Positions 1 to 12,337 of a stretch of 64,000 nucleotides of DNA are shown here, piece after piece (the first letter of the stretch is position 1; each line of letters begins with the position of its first letter). The position numbers were made by a program, and so were the translations under genes. Source of the DNA: Calliopsis andreniformis (lineage: Eukaryota > Arthropoda > Insecta > Hymenoptera > Andrenidae); NCBI RefSeq assembly GCF_051401765.1, contig NC_135073.1:620001-684000 (forward strand). The letters run 5' to 3'. The notes beneath the pieces were generated by a model that searched no databases, was not told where the DNA came from, and worked only from the letters and a program-made list of their open reading frames with translations.

Positions 1-134
1 TGTGACTGCAAATTAGTGTTTCTTATTATAAAAAATGATAGAAATGTGCATTTAAGTAAAGATGTTTTAAAGAATGATGAAAAGAAATATGTATATTTTA
101 AATAACAAAAGATAAAAAGCATAACCAATTACAG
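1..134. other. AT-rich flank, nothing recognised
   Basis: Short AT-rich stretch before the first repeat. It holds no long reading frame and no repeat that I can match elsewhere in the window. Confidence 0.5.
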
Positions 135-475
135 GGTCAAGTTGCAGATTAACTAGGTCCTCATCAATTTCAATGATTTTGAAATATGTTGTAAAGAACG
201 ATATTTTGAACAACATTTTCCTTTGAAATAGTTGGCAGTCGAGTTTACTTTCGGAGATATTTGTAAAAAATTTTTTGCACTATACAATTGAATTCTGTCT
301 ATACGTGTGCGTTCGTGGCAGAATACGCATCAGTGTGCGACTGTTACTTGTCTATTGTCTGGACTATATCTTTTAGCGAGAGAGTTTTTTTAAATTAAAA
401 AAGTTTTGTTAAATCTCGGAACAAGTTGAATCCACTACATTGTTCTTATTTGTGTTTCAGTCGTAGTTTTACACC
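135..475 (+). repeat. Foldback-family repeat, left arm plus centre (copy F1)
   Basis: The outer arm starts GGTCAAGTTGCAGATTAACT and runs through a CATCAATTTCAATGATTTTG core, an AACATTTTCCTTTG block and a GAGATATTTGTAAAAAA block to about 355. It is nearly the reverse complement of the right arm of the repeat at 56675-57188. The centre (about 362-460), with TTTTAGCGAGAGAG, a poly-T tract and CAAGTTGAATCCAC, matches the centre of that same distant copy. No right arm follows, so this copy is one-ended. It is non-coding, and the family's mobilising enzyme is unknown. Confidence 0.7.
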
Positions 476-1197
476 GTTCTTAATAAAGAATTGGTCATAA
501 TGTGACCCTAAACTTCAACTAGTCCATATTTGGATTACCTCCTCTCGATATGTCTGTGTTTAAAAAATCATCTCTAGTTCAGAATTATCAACTTATTTCC
601 ATCCCTTATTTTAGCTGATTTTTCGTAACAGTGTTGCCTAATTAATTTACAAAGTACTGAATAAATGGAATTCTATCACGTAGCATGTAAAAAAACATAC
701 ACGTTTGTACTAACTAATCGATGCCACCACGGTACCCATTGTTTTATAATACGTACGCACGCAACTGATTGCTGAGGCTAGTCGTAATAGTCGTACGTGT
801 GTAAAATCGCCAACAGCATGGAATTTCATCGTAGCCAGCGCATGCAGGGCACCAACGGGTTACACGTAAAGAACTGTAAATTGCGAACACGTGTTCGTAT
901 GCGTAACGTTGATAGAATCTCTGCGTTAAACATAATTGCCCGTTGATTTCAACCAGTAGAGCAAAATATGAATTTCACGCTTCGGATGGATGTTTTTTGG
1001 ATTCTCGTTTCTATCTATCTCGTTTCTATCGTTTCGATCTAGTATATATGTACATATGTGAGGGAATTTTTATCGATTGCAACTGAAATCAATGTTGTCG
1101 AATACGGTTCAAAATTAATTTTAATCTAGAATAGTACCAGAGATGGGAATTGTCTAGATAAAAAACTATTTAAATGACCATTCGATTGAAAGATAAT
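476..1197. other. No gene seen
   Basis: AT-rich sequence without a convincing reading frame or repeat. Confidence 0.5.
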
Positions 1198-1303
1198 TTA
1201 CCTTTATTCGTTATTCGAAGGTTCGAATAATCCAAGTTACCTTTATTCGTTATTCGAAGGTTCAAATAATCCGAGTTACCTTTATTCGAAGCACTTTGAA
1301 TAA
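1198..1303. repeat. 39-bp tandem repeat, about 2.6 copies
   Basis: Two near-identical 39-bp units (1198-1236 and 1237-1275) and a partial third start with TTACCTTTATTCG and contain TTCGAAGGTTC. They differ at only a few positions. The unit length is a multiple of three, so a minus-strand open frame (1170-1370) reads a 13-residue repeat with the theme ITNKGNxDYxNLR. I regard that frame as a by-product of the repeat. TTATTCGAA-like words continue in degenerate form to about 1440. Confidence 0.8.
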
Positions 1304-1844
1304 ATGGATTTCTTGAACGAGACGTTATTCGACGAATAAAGATACGTTTTTTATTGGAAACGCGTTTCATTCGAAGCGTCGAATAAGGTTTTCACCTGTA
1401 TCCTTATCTTTATTCAAAGGTTATTCGGAGGCTTTAAATAACTGTTGGGCAACATTCGAACTGGTGAGGGCCGAAGTGTCGAGTGTCGAATGTCGTTCAG
1501 GACCGCCTGTGGCGAAGACCGAGACCTAAGACTAAACTTCTTATCTACGTACACATTAGGAGTGTTTGGGTACCTGAAATTACGAATACTCGATACTCGG
1601 ATCAGGTAGGGCACTAATCGGATCGAGTCGGGTCAGAGCCTGAAAATAGATTTGAATCTCAAAAAATTTCGGATTTCTTTACAACATAGATATAATGCTT
1701 CCTGATCCTTTTTCTCAGATTTTCCATTTAAACTTCCAGATTCGAAAATGCTATTGTATTACACGATATAATCAGATTATGAAAGTAGCTAAGGAAAAGA
1801 AACAACTCGTGAATTATATCGTGAAAATTATTTTATTTTAAATT
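1304..1844. other. Degenerate TTCGAA-rich sequence, no gene
   Basis: The decayed tail of the tandem repeat is followed by unremarkable sequence. A 66-codon minus-strand frame at 1414-1614 resembles nothing I know. Confidence 0.4.
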
Positions 1845-3600
1845 GCAGTGGAGGAAACATGATTATTCCTCTCATTCTGATAACAATTTTGTTCCTGTTG
1901 CTGTGACAATATTGTCTGCAATCGAAAATAACCTTTCGCTACTTCTTTGTGTAGCTGGAATGGCGAGGTATTTCTTCGCTGTTATTGCTTGTATTGGTAA
2001 TCTGTTGCAATTAGATTTACATCAATTTACTATGTTGGCGTTTTGTGGTAACACACTTTCAAAAAAATACATATGTATTTTATTATTAACCTACATTATC
2101 TAAGGTTTCGCGAAAAAATCGCATTAATTTTGATTTTGGTTCACCTGTGGAACAAATTGAAGTAATAGAAAGTAATTTATTAACGTAATTATTCATAATT
2201 GTTAAGTTATTTAGAGGCAATGCTAAAGTAATACCGTCGTCTTCACGTATAGTTGTCGTGGCCTGTATATTACTATTTTCGTCCACATTTGTTATATCAA
2301 TTTTATGTTGCATAAATTCAATTTTTTTAAAATTTCTCTTTGGCTTTTCGTATTCCTTTTCCTTCTGGTAATAGCGGATCTTTGAAACGAGGGTCTAATA
2401 ACATCGCATATACGAAAATTTACTTCGTCATAATGAGTTCGAACCATATTTGTAAGTGAAATATTATATTACAAATATTATGTTATAATATTATATTACA
2501 AGAATAATATTTCATCTTTTCGTTCGTCTTTGACAGTAAAATATTGAAATTACCTTCAATCCCTCTAATAAGTGGTTGGACATTTCCTTCAATTTCTCCG
2601 ATTGTGTATTGTTTTCTTCGAGTATTCTTATTTAACCAATACACAGAGGGAAATATTGGGAGGTGGTCGCGTAATTCTCTGCAGACATTATTATTGCCGC
2701 TTCTTTAAAAGATTCTAGAATCGTTACTACAGCACTTATCAATTCCCATTTGTCATTAGCCAAATTGTCTGGCATATTTTTATCACATAATGCTATGCTC
2801 GAAGGTCTCCGTAAATGTATTAAATGTTATTGCGTATCATGTGTCAAATTCCACGCGTTTCAATGTTCTGTATTAATAGAAGGAGCTCTTCCTCGGGATT
2901 ATTCGCTCTTTGTATTTGTAAACATTTCTCTCTACAAGACGTAGAACGCGAGAAAAATGATATTCTCTTTTTTACATTTCTTTTTTACTGTAGAATATTC
3001 TTCCGTTTTTTTTCATTGCATCTTTAACTTCTAAATGCAAACAATGTGTAAAACAGGAAATATGATGCCAATTTTTCTTTGTAGTTTAATTGCCTTTACG
3101 ATGTTATGCCAGTTGTCCGTGACGAAATATGCTGATTTATTAGTATCTAAACCCCATGCATTCAAATAGAAAATTAACTCTTTTTTCAAGTAATCGGCCT
3201 TATGTGATTTTATTATATGATTACAATTTAACATGTAATGACACATATCGAAATTTTTACTAACATAATGAATTGTTAATGAAAGGTAACTTTCTATGTA
3301 TCGGGAAGTTCATCCATCTGTTGTGCACGAGAAAACTATTTCCCCTATTAATTCCAGAATATGTATATAAATAAATTTATAATAATAATTAAGATACATA
3401 TGAGTTACAAAAAGAATGTAACAAAAATTAATTACATTCTGCTTCTGCTATGTCTGTACGTATCGTATTCCTGATGTCGTTCACTTAAATTTTCATACAT
3501 ACGGGGTATTACCTTCCTCGTAAATGTTAAACGTCCTGGTATTACATATCGTGGTTCGGCAACGCGAATAAAAGATCGGAAGATGGCTTGGTCTTCCAGG
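1845..3600 (-). pseudogene. Decayed hAT-family (ZBED-like) transposase
   Basis: Minus-strand relic of a hAT cut-and-paste transposase, read from high to low coordinates. Landmarks in order: an RVAEPRYVIPG segment (about 3520-3580) typical of the region before the catalytic core; a TTDGxTSR motif (about 3310-3330) with the usual Trp codon changed to TGA; an open segment at 3031-3246 with FVTDNWHNIVKAIK, which corresponds to the catalytic TDNxxN region; CFTHCLHLEVKDA just after it in another frame; a YAMLLDPRFKDPLLP segment near 2380-2420; and the C-terminal dimerisation signature KKYLAIPATQRSSERLFS near 1935-1985. These pieces lie in different frames with several stops, so the gene is dead. 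The N-terminal BED zinc finger was not found, and neither were terminal repeats or an 8-bp target duplication. Assignment to hAT is firm from four ordered motifs; the subfamily is inference. Confidence 0.8.
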
Positions 3601-4780
3601 TTATCTGATCATTTCTTAGATTTTTACTTATCAAACACTCTAAGAGGAATGGTTCAAAGTGCAAAAACATTGGTTCAAAATGAATTACAAAAATCAACAT
3701 TATACTTAAAAAAATTAGACAAAATTGCGCCATAATTTAATCTACAATAGGTGTATTGAATAGTATATGTATACGTACATATGTACGTTTAATCTTACTG
3801 TTAAATGTGAGACACGCAGTGTGTTTGAGATTCTTGAATTCAAATAACTTTTCGTTTAAGGCCTGGAATTAAAATTCGTATGAATTGTTTAATATATAGA
3901 ATTTAGAACACTTAGGAGCTGTTTACGTAAAGTATTAGAAACTATCCATGCAGGGTGTAACAAGTATACGTTAAAATACTATAAGAATGGTAAGACGAAA
4001 ATGTTTTATGACACTTCTTATAAAGCTTTGAAAATGCGATATTTATATCCTATGAACATCTTGAATTTTAAAAGTTTTATATAGCTATCGCTCTTTCTAA
4101 TATTAAAATATTATAAAACGTATACCTTTTACACACTATAATTTGTCTCTGTTAGAAGTAGTGAGAAAAATTCTTTCTGCAGTTATTCTAGTCCGATGAG
4201 GAGCTATAAAAACTAGCGTCATCTGTTTCAAAGGACTGTATTAACTACTAACAGTTTCAATGAAAACGGTCCGTGGTATTTTATGTAATTTAAAATTAAT
4301 TAAATGCAATTTAAAATAAATTTTAATTCAACAATTATTTCTAAAACTGTAAATTTATCAAGATAATCTTTTAATATTATATAATAAAAATATCTTTGAA
4401 TGTGTATGGTAACACATTGCAGGTTAGGCAATAACGGGAACTTACTTAGTTGTCGATTTTCATACTTTTATTAACTAAATTCAGTATGGAACATTTTATG
4501 TCTATGTACATATATATCTCTTAATATAACACTTTATTCATCATTGTCATTTAATTATTTTCTTATTGTTACAGGTAAGTGACATGGACTTATTTGTCGA
4601 ATGAACATTTGGGAGTACAGGTATCTTTATTTAGTCAACATTAACATTTCATATGGGAAAACCATAGTAAATAGTAACAAAATTGTAATCGACCAATTTT
4701 TTCATAAAATTTTAGTCATATCCCTGATATAGCAGTAACAATATACCAACAATATATATTCAGTGTAAAAAGCCGATTCG
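3601..4780. other. No gene seen
   Basis: AT-rich. At 3954 a CAGGGTGTAACAAG word resembles the tips of mariner-like elements, but no partner end was found. Short open frames are unremarkable. Confidence 0.4.
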
Positions 4781-5389
4781 CACATACCCGTTTCCGTCCA
4801 GTTCGTCTCGTCCCGTCCCGTTGGAAAAAATAATGTTTCCTTGTCTTTAAATGCAGCGGTTTGCACTCGACGTTCAGTGTTTTGTTCTATATTTTGTCCT
4901 ATGTTTTGTCCTATACCCGCTCGGACAAGCTAAATATCGTTACCAACGATATTTTCGCTTTCTGGTGTAGACTGACGGAAAGCCTTTCGAAATCGGGCAA
5001 AGCAGACGTTCTCAAGTCGAACGTCTGCATTCTTAAGTTGAATTTTCACGAAGATGTTTCTACAGCATTTTTAAAAAGTAAAGGAGACCAGGGACAAACA
5101 GGGAAGGATAAAATCAGGATAAAACAAATATCAATCGACCAATAATCTTGTGCTTTCATCTTTGCATGTCATGTCTATTTCTCCTCCACCGGTCCATCGT
5201 ATTTTAACGTTTTATTGAAATAGTATATTAAAAGTAAACAAGTGTAGCATGTATGTTATATGTAAAAGGATTATATTCACGAGATATAGAGATAACCGTG
5301 ATTTTCTACGATTAGATTACTATTATCTCATTATTTACTAGTGTTATTTTCAGTGAAATTAAATAATATACTTAGATATAATATAGATT
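4781..5389. other. Unclassified sequence with a 94-codon open frame
   Basis: An open frame (about 4861-5145, plus) opens on TTG rather than ATG and has no recognisable domain. A short pyrimidine-rich repeat (GTCTCGTCCCGTCCCGTT, about 4806-4823) and TTTTGTCCTAT words lie at its start. I see no reason to call it a gene. Confidence 0.3.
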
Positions 5390-6655
5390 GCGCCGTACTC
5401 GTTCGGTTGTGCCGCAGTCAAGCCTGAACGATCATACAAAGTAGGCCCACACGCTTCGCACGCCTTGAATTTCTACAGGGTACCAGGTATCTTGTTATTC
5501 TACCGTCGCGCCGCCCGGACTAGCTAATACGTGCGGAGAGAGGATGGGGTTTCCTGGTGGAGAGCGAAGAACGGTGAGGGGATTTCGGATTCTTTCACGC
5601 CGAGAACGCCAGTCAACACTCGGTTTTTCGCTTAAAATAAAATCATATAATATGTTGTGGCGAGTAACATATAGATTGTGGTTACGCACTTATTACACGC
5701 GGGATGTCTCGCAACACGTGATCGCGGGTGAAGTACTTATTATGTACTCGCGGTGTAGTTTGCATTACAAAGTGATTTACCGATCGCGACGAGGCTGAGA
5801 TGCACATTGTCAGCGTGTTTAGTTAACTGCTTGCGTGGCTGCGGATAGGAGAGTTCGTAGCCCGCAGGCCGAAGGTATTCCTGTTCGCGAAGATCTTTCG
5901 GTAATTTACCTCGCACACAGCCGCTGACTCGACTTGCGTTGTAGTCCGCAAACTGTAGGTAATCCGCACGCAGTTCTCGTATAAGAAATTCCTAATTCCT
6001 AATTCTCACCGATGTCTACGCAGGAAGATCGCTGCTCGCGGCAAGATCTTACTATGCAGTGCTTCCGTACCACTACTCTGACTGGCCCGCGCGTGTCGCG
6101 TGATTTCGCTGCCAATTCATTACGGCGACAGATCAATAACGATCGATGATTGACAGGAGCCATCCTGTGGTCCCTGTCGGGGCTCCTCTCACGGTCGTGA
6201 TTTCGAGACACAGGACCTCTAAGCCTACGAGTTTCCTCCGTCGCCATCTGCCAGTAATGCGGCGCCTGTGACTGCGGCCTTACGTCTACTCTTTGAAGCG
6301 TTTTCTTCCGGAACGCTGAGCGAGGAGGGCCCCTTCGCGTGACGTCGGTTGGTCACCTTGACTAGGCGCGTCGTCTACAACCGTGGTGCAGTCCTCCCGT
6401 CGGCGTCCTCTTGTAATTTTGCTCGACGGGCAACGACAGTCTTTTCCTTATCTTTGAGGCATCGTCTCACTCCTCGGGCCGAGTGATCCTAGAGCTGCGG
6501 ATACCAAAGCCGCTCCCCAATCCGAAGACCCGCGTGAGGTATTCTCTGCTGGCTGCTGGCTCCGTTGCTGGACAGTCAGCTCTCTCCTGTCAACGGCTTC
6601 ATTGCTGTCGCCTAGATATCCATTGACGCTTGACTTTCGCACGTAAAAATAGACG
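5390..6655. other. GC- and CpG-rich block of unknown origin
   Basis: This 1.27-kb block is clearly richer in G, C and CpG than its AT-rich surroundings and has sharp edges. Short frames exist on both strands (for example 5999-6247 and 6448-6642 minus), basic and Arg-rich, none with a known domain. A weak inverted match, GCAGTCAAGC near 5416 against GCTTGACTTTCGCAC near 6628, lies close to the edges but is too short to prove an element. Candidates are an LTR or gag remnant of a retrotransposon on the minus strand, or a promoter-associated CpG island. I cannot decide between them. Confidence 0.4.
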
Positions 6656-6742
6656 TTAGTTTCGTATTCTCCTGGTAGTGCACTAGTACCACGTTACAAG
6701 ATATGTATTACGACCTTCAGTAGGAGTAGTAGATTGTACTTA

Positions 6743-6958
6743 TACTCCCGCTTATAAGTGTTAGGATACTTGTAGCTTTTAATAAAATTCTGATATTTGT
6801 TTTGTTTATGAACTTTTAATCACAGTAATCACATAGGGTCCTTCATACATATGCCATTAAATGTAACAAAAATTCTTACTCATTTCTGAAAGAATATTTC
6901 TTTTTTTCAGACTTAAATGCAAATATGACAAGTATCCTAACACTTATGAGGGGGAGTG
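6743..6958. mobile_element. 216-bp MITE, Tc1/mariner-type ends
   Basis: Imperfect terminal inverted repeats of about 30 bp share TAAGTGTTAGGATACTTGT. The outer tips are TACTCCCGCTTA on the left and the complement of CACTCCCCCTCA on the right. TA dinucleotides flank both ends (6741-6742 and 6959-6960), the target duplication expected for Tc1/mariner. The interior is AT-rich and non-coding, so it would depend on a transposase supplied elsewhere. Confidence 0.85.
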
Positions 6959-6960
6959 TA

Positions 6961-8181
6961 TGTACATATGTAGATACATACGTATTGTACCTCTATAATT
7001 GGAAAGCCGATAACATTTTTTCAAATTTCATTAAAATATTAAATATTAGCTACACTAAAACACATTCTTAGAAGACAAACTGTTCGCTAATTAGACAACC
7101 AGGTCTGTTTACAATTAATTATTCCAGACTGTTGAGTTGCGCATCGTCCGTTGGGAATCTTGAACATTGGTGTACAGAAAAACAGTAGTTGGTAAACTGT
7201 ACTTCGCCACTGGTCCAATTGTTTCCATCTGCCGTACGATATTGTGTTTACTTGAACTAACACAAACTAGCACAGAGAATTTTGTTAGAACCTATAGCAC
7301 GTACCACAGGCGACACCGCGATATCGCGAACGAAACTTCGTGAGGTAAAGCTGGCACATCTCTTGGATAATTAAAACTTTGGAGAATGTAATTCCAGCGA
7401 GGAATATGCCGATTCAAGAGTACGGGAGAGGAAATTAGTAATTAATGCGAACGATAAAAATAGACAAAGGAAGAGGAAGGTAACTTTATTACATTAATTC
7501 TTGCATCTGAAATTACGAGACAAGATGAACGATTAGGTTTAAATCACTCTAATTAACGATATTATTGTTTGACAAAGGACTAAGTATGATATTACCTATA
7601 TAAATTATGCGAAATAATTATAATATGAAAAAGTACGGTACAAAGAAAAACTATTTAGCTGGCAACATTTTTCTAATTAAACGGATTTTTTTTTTTTAAT
7701 TAAATGAATGTAAAGCCATTGCCTTCTAAACAGACCGTTTGAAACTCTGTACACTCATTTTAACGTTAGATTCATTGATCATAATATTATTATATTTTTG
7801 TTATATGAATTTCAACAAATGACTCGAGACACATGCATTAAATCTTTGACTTAAGAAAATAAATAAATATTTTACAAGAAGGCATATCAAACAAATATTC
7901 GAGATACTTAAATGTTGCAGTCAATTTCGAAACCAACAATTCTTTCTCTAAAATACATAATTAAAGGTGCGAGAACACTCATAATGCAAAACCCATGTCG
8001 AATGTTCAATCAAATATAGATTACTCTAATAATTGAAGCTCTACTGTATTGACACGATTATAGATTACATAATTGTGTAGGCCGAGTTTTAGAAAGGAAA
8101 ATAATTGTGACTAAAATTGACAGTTTCTAGACACCAGTGATATTAAAATCTTTCTCCCATCCTCCTTTCTTATTCGCATTT
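6961..8181. other. No gene seen
   Basis: AT-rich sequence with no repeat partner or supported reading frame. Confidence 0.5.
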
Positions 8182-8983
8182 GGTGAAGTTCTCGATATAC
8201 TAGTTCCTCACCGATTTGAATGATTTTCAAATATGTCATGAAGGAGACGTCTTTGAACAACATTTTCCTTTGCACATAATAGGCGATTGGCCTTAGTTTT
8301 CGAGATATCTGTAAAAAAGTTTTTTTACTAGTCAGTTAAATTGTACCTTATATGTATACGTTATCGACACATATGCGTGAGCCTGACGCAGTCGTTTATC
8401 TATTGTTTCTATAAAGACATCGTGGTAGTCGGCAGGCAGTATATACAACAAATGTCCAACTCCATTGCCGATCGACATGTCGTACCAAACAGTGCCAAAT
8501 ACATTGCCCTCAGGGAAGTTCAAAATTTTGGAAACGCGGGCGACGGTGCACCCCCACCTCGTAAAAGGACCTAACCCAGATCAACTCTGATCCGTCTTTT
8601 TTTCGAGCTAGAAAAATATTGACACGTGTGGAAACATTATGGAAAATATAGAATGAACATTTCGTTGAAATTCAACATTGAAATTGGCTAAGTTTAATCT
8701 TTTTGTTTATTGGTTATATAAATTGCCTGTCTGCTACTGCGACGTGTTCATAGAAACAATAAATAAACGGAGGCATTGGACTCACGCATATACTGTCAAT
8801 AACGTATACAAATAGGGTATAATTCCACAGTGTGGTATATAAAGTTCTTTGTAAACATTTTGGAAACTAAGTCCAACCGTCTATTACGTGCACAGGAAAA
8901 AATTGTTCAAACTCATTTCCTTTATAATATATATTTGAGCACCTTCAAAACCAGTGAGGAACCAGTACATCGAGAACTTGACC
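8182..8983. mobile_element. Foldback element, full copy F2
   Basis: Two inverted arms of roughly 230-250 bp (8182 to about 8420, and about 8735 to 8983) face each other across a centre of about 310 bp. The outer tips are GGTGAAGTTCTCGATATACT and the complement of CATCGAGAACTTGACC. The arms share GTTCCTCACxGxTTT, a TTTGAACAA block, a TTAGTTTxC block and a TATACGTTATxGACA block. The arm sequence matches those at 135, 26582 and 57188, so this is one family. Short opposed frames in the arms (8332-8574) are mirror images and not genes. No target duplication is certain. Confidence 0.8.
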
Positions 8984-10320
8984 TCTCATTTTGTTTAGAA
9001 ATAGAAATTGATAATAAAAATTTTAAGCGACTTATACAGTTAGAAATTTATAATATGTAGTATACGTATAAAGAAAAGTAAGTGAATTAGAATTATCAAC
9101 TATTAACGCATATTTATTACGAGCGATGCATATAAACTTACTTTAATAGGAAAACACATAGGATAACAGTATTAAACTTATAGAATAACATCCACTAAAA
9201 TGTTCACATCAAAATAATTTGAATGTTACAACTTTTATTTTAGTTATTTTTGGAAAATACTTCCAATAATGAATTTAAAAATCATAATTTAGAATTTTCA
9301 AAGAAATTAAAATTATACTACTTTTGTAAGAAAGATTTGTAGAATTTTTAGAAGTTAAAAACTTGTTCATTTATCTCGATTTTAGCATTATTGGAATTCT
9401 TATGAAGAATGTTTCTAATCGACGAGTCTGGGATAGTGGGTAGTACGTGCTGTGCGGTTCATCATAATCCTCTTACCAAAAAGCATAGCCTCTTACCCAT
9501 TATGTGACTAGTTCCTCCAGAAATAATATCCTTATTCTTTAAAAGCACGTCGAGTCACTTACCATCTCCAAAGACTTCCACTAACAACCAATCCCAAATA
9601 GTTGATAGTTGGAAGATCCAATGTGATCGGCAGCTATATGATTTTTTATGCTTAATCACTTCCCATTTTAAGTCGCACGCATTCTAAATCGCAGTTATAA
9701 ATCGGTCATCCTTTCTCGAAGTCTCTCTCCAATAATGCATTGTCGCTAACAATTATGATCTTTAATATTTTTGATTAAAAATCATTCATAAAAACCATTT
9801 AGTAAATTATTGTGTAAAAGTTTAATGACACATATTGGAATATGGGATTAAAAAATAGCACGTTTCTTTGTTTATAGTTCTGAACAATACTTTATTAAAT
9901 ACCGACGGTATATCCTTTCTGTTCAATCTCTCGATCACGACTGACTGGCACGACGTGTTGATAAACGGCAAGCGAAGCGGTTCGCTTAGGCCCCTAATTT
10001 TTATCGGGCGAAACATAAATATCTCTTTCATGCATTCTTAGAACCGTGGGAATACATGTGATCTACATACACACACTGGATATAAGAATAGATATATATT
10101 GTTTTTGTTTTGTATTAAACAAAAACTTATTTTTCAACAACACCATTCATTGTTTTTAACAAACAGTTGACTAGCCACGGTATTAATCACTTCTTTCAAG
10201 TTCTCGACAGTATTTCAAAACGGACCTTGATGATAGAAGAATATACTATATTTATTCGTGGCGGGTGGTCGTGAATAATCACAGACGAGCCATCGTTCGG
10301 TATGCAGTAAAGTAAATACT
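8984..10320. other. No gene seen
   Basis: AT-rich. A 69-codon minus-strand frame at 9822-10031 has no known domain. Its 5' part shares about 18 bp (GTAAAAGTTTAATGACAC) with 14478, perhaps a fragment of the same unknown repeat. Confidence 0.4.
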
Positions 10321-10348
10321 TATACCTACATATATACATGTACATTCG

Positions 10349-10410
10349 TCTATATCTTCGAGAGTTGTCGTGCAGTCAGTTCGTCGTCGAGAATCTTTGG
10401 CATGGATCCA
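10349..10410 (+). promoter_or_regulatory. Possible arthropod core promoter
   Basis: A TATATC word near 10351 lies about 28 bp before an initiator match TCAGTT (10376-10381, A at 10378). GGATC near +27 resembles a downstream promoter element but sits about one base off the usual place. The surroundings are slightly more GC-rich than average. Such motif combinations occur by chance, and the short frame starting at the ATG 10402 encodes only 13 residues. Confidence 0.2.
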
Positions 10411-10757
10411 ATGGCATTCTTGGGAACGTTCGCGTGCTCCTGAATATTATATTATTGATAGGAAGCAGAATAACTAGGTAAATAAATGGATAGATATGTA
10501 TAGTATATTGTAAAACTATTCGTACATTATAATTGTTTATGTTACATGATTAATAGTACTTTGGGAGGAAAGTTTTCTGGTATCTTTATCAATGGAAATG
10601 CACATACCTATGTTATACACATCAAATTATCGATTCGTGTCAACTTTCATGGAAAATGGTTCATTTGAGTAAGACAAATAGAAAACTTAATAAATTGTCA
10701 CAATGTGACGGCTGGCGACATTACTATTTGACTTGCTGTACAATTATTTTTTTATAC

Positions 10758-10783
10758 ACTTTAATATATTAATATATTAAAGT
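10758..10783. repeat. Perfect 26-bp AT palindrome
   Basis: Each half is ACTTTAATATATT and the two halves are perfect reverse complements with no spacer. In AT-rich DNA this could be chance, or the core of an old inverted repeat. Confidence 0.8.
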
Positions 10784-12134
10784 AATTTAATATATATTCA
10801 TCAACTAAAATGTCAACACTTTTCTTTCTAATTTAGTGTCATCAGAATTTATATCCCATTTTTGTCTAGGAGTTATTCATAGGATAATTGATATGAATTC
10901 AACAATAGATTTAGCAAGACTTTTGACAGCTTTGACATTTTAGACTTTAGACAAAATGTGTAATACCCTCTCCTTTTTTCTGATTTTCTAATCTATTTCA
11001 AATGCTTTCAAATGGCAACCTTACTAATTCCAAACTATTTTGCAAGTTCACTACCCAATTAGGCTGAATCTTCCACCAATGATACTTCTGAATCATTATC
11101 TTCTATTTCTGTTGTTCGTCTAACGCCAGATTTCTGAAATTTTTCCCGTGTAATATTTGTTTCTACTGCTCCGTGATCCGAATGTTTACAATATAAAATT
11201 TTTCAATACATGACAAGTAATAATATCAAATATGCTGAAAATTCAAATAACTTAAATTGTCTGAAGAAACTTTCTAAAATTTGGATTCATATTCATTATT
11301 TCAGTGTAATGTTCGGAAGAGAGTTTATCTTTTAACATGTTAAGTAGTCATCTGTATATCATGTGAGTGTTATTATTGTCGATGCCCGAGTGTGTGTATT
11401 TGATCATTTCTTCAAGTGCAACTATTCCAGTGAGTGATTTTTTAGATGCTAGTAGTATTAAAAAGAAGAATCATGTTATTGAAACTGTTACTTATGAGTC
11501 ACAAGTTATGTCGCTGACGTCTTCGAAGAAGTCGGTAACTTTTTCGGCGTATATTCATAAAATAGAACGGTGTGAATATCGTAAACACAAGTGAATAAAT
11601 TTTGATGTCATTTTGTTTTGTGTTTATGCGTTCTGCAATTGCATTTCACTGAATTGGGGCATACATGGAGTTCGGTTAATTTTACGTCTGTCTAATTACA
11701 ACTTATACATATTGAAGAAATTTTAAAGATAAATGGTAATTGTAAGTTTCATCTTCAACAATTAATATTTCTCTTTTAAATACATTTTTGTGCCATCGTA
11801 CAAAAAAAATTATTACAGCACCTTTCAAACATTTAACATCCATTCAATTGCAATATACAACACATATGACACAAATCAATACTTTAACACTAAGACAATC
11901 TTAATTAATATTGTTCCAAATAGTTGCTGCTAAATGAAGTTATTAATTGTACTTCATCACCGTAAATACATGCACCAAAAGAACAGTTTTATTGCTTTAT
12001 TTCCTATTTCGGATGCTATGAAACAATAGTTTTAATTTTATTTTCATTTAGAAATAGTTTAGTAACATGTTTAAATACAAATTTTTATGTTGAACGCACA
12101 TTAATAAAAGCAGTTTCTGGACAAGAAAAGAGAA
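10784..12134. other. No gene seen
   Basis: AT-rich. A minus-strand stretch around 11000-11080 gives broken helix-turn-helix-like words (ELAKxFGISKVAI), faintly like a pogo-type transposase N-terminus. Nothing else of such a gene is visible. Confidence 0.35.
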
Positions 12135-12337
12135 GGTAATTATTGACAAGTACTTACTCCTCACCGATTTCTTTGAAACTTTTTTATACCACGTACCTTG
12201 ACATGTAGATTAAATTATTTAAATGAAATAATTGTCGCTCTCTTCTCGTTTTTGAGATACAAATTTTTGTATGTACGAAAATGAGGGTCGCGGGTACCTC
12301 TATATTAGTCATACGGTGTTGGCAAAATGGAAGTTGT

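Noticed and set aside
5408..6642. Inverted tips GCAGTCAAGC/GCTTGACT as transposon ends of the GC-rich block
   Set aside because: The match is short and imperfect, and no target duplication flanks it.
10900..11170. pogo-like transposase remnant on the minus strand
   Set aside because: Only a helix-turn-helix-like word is visible. No catalytic motifs or CENP-B-type second domain could be traced.
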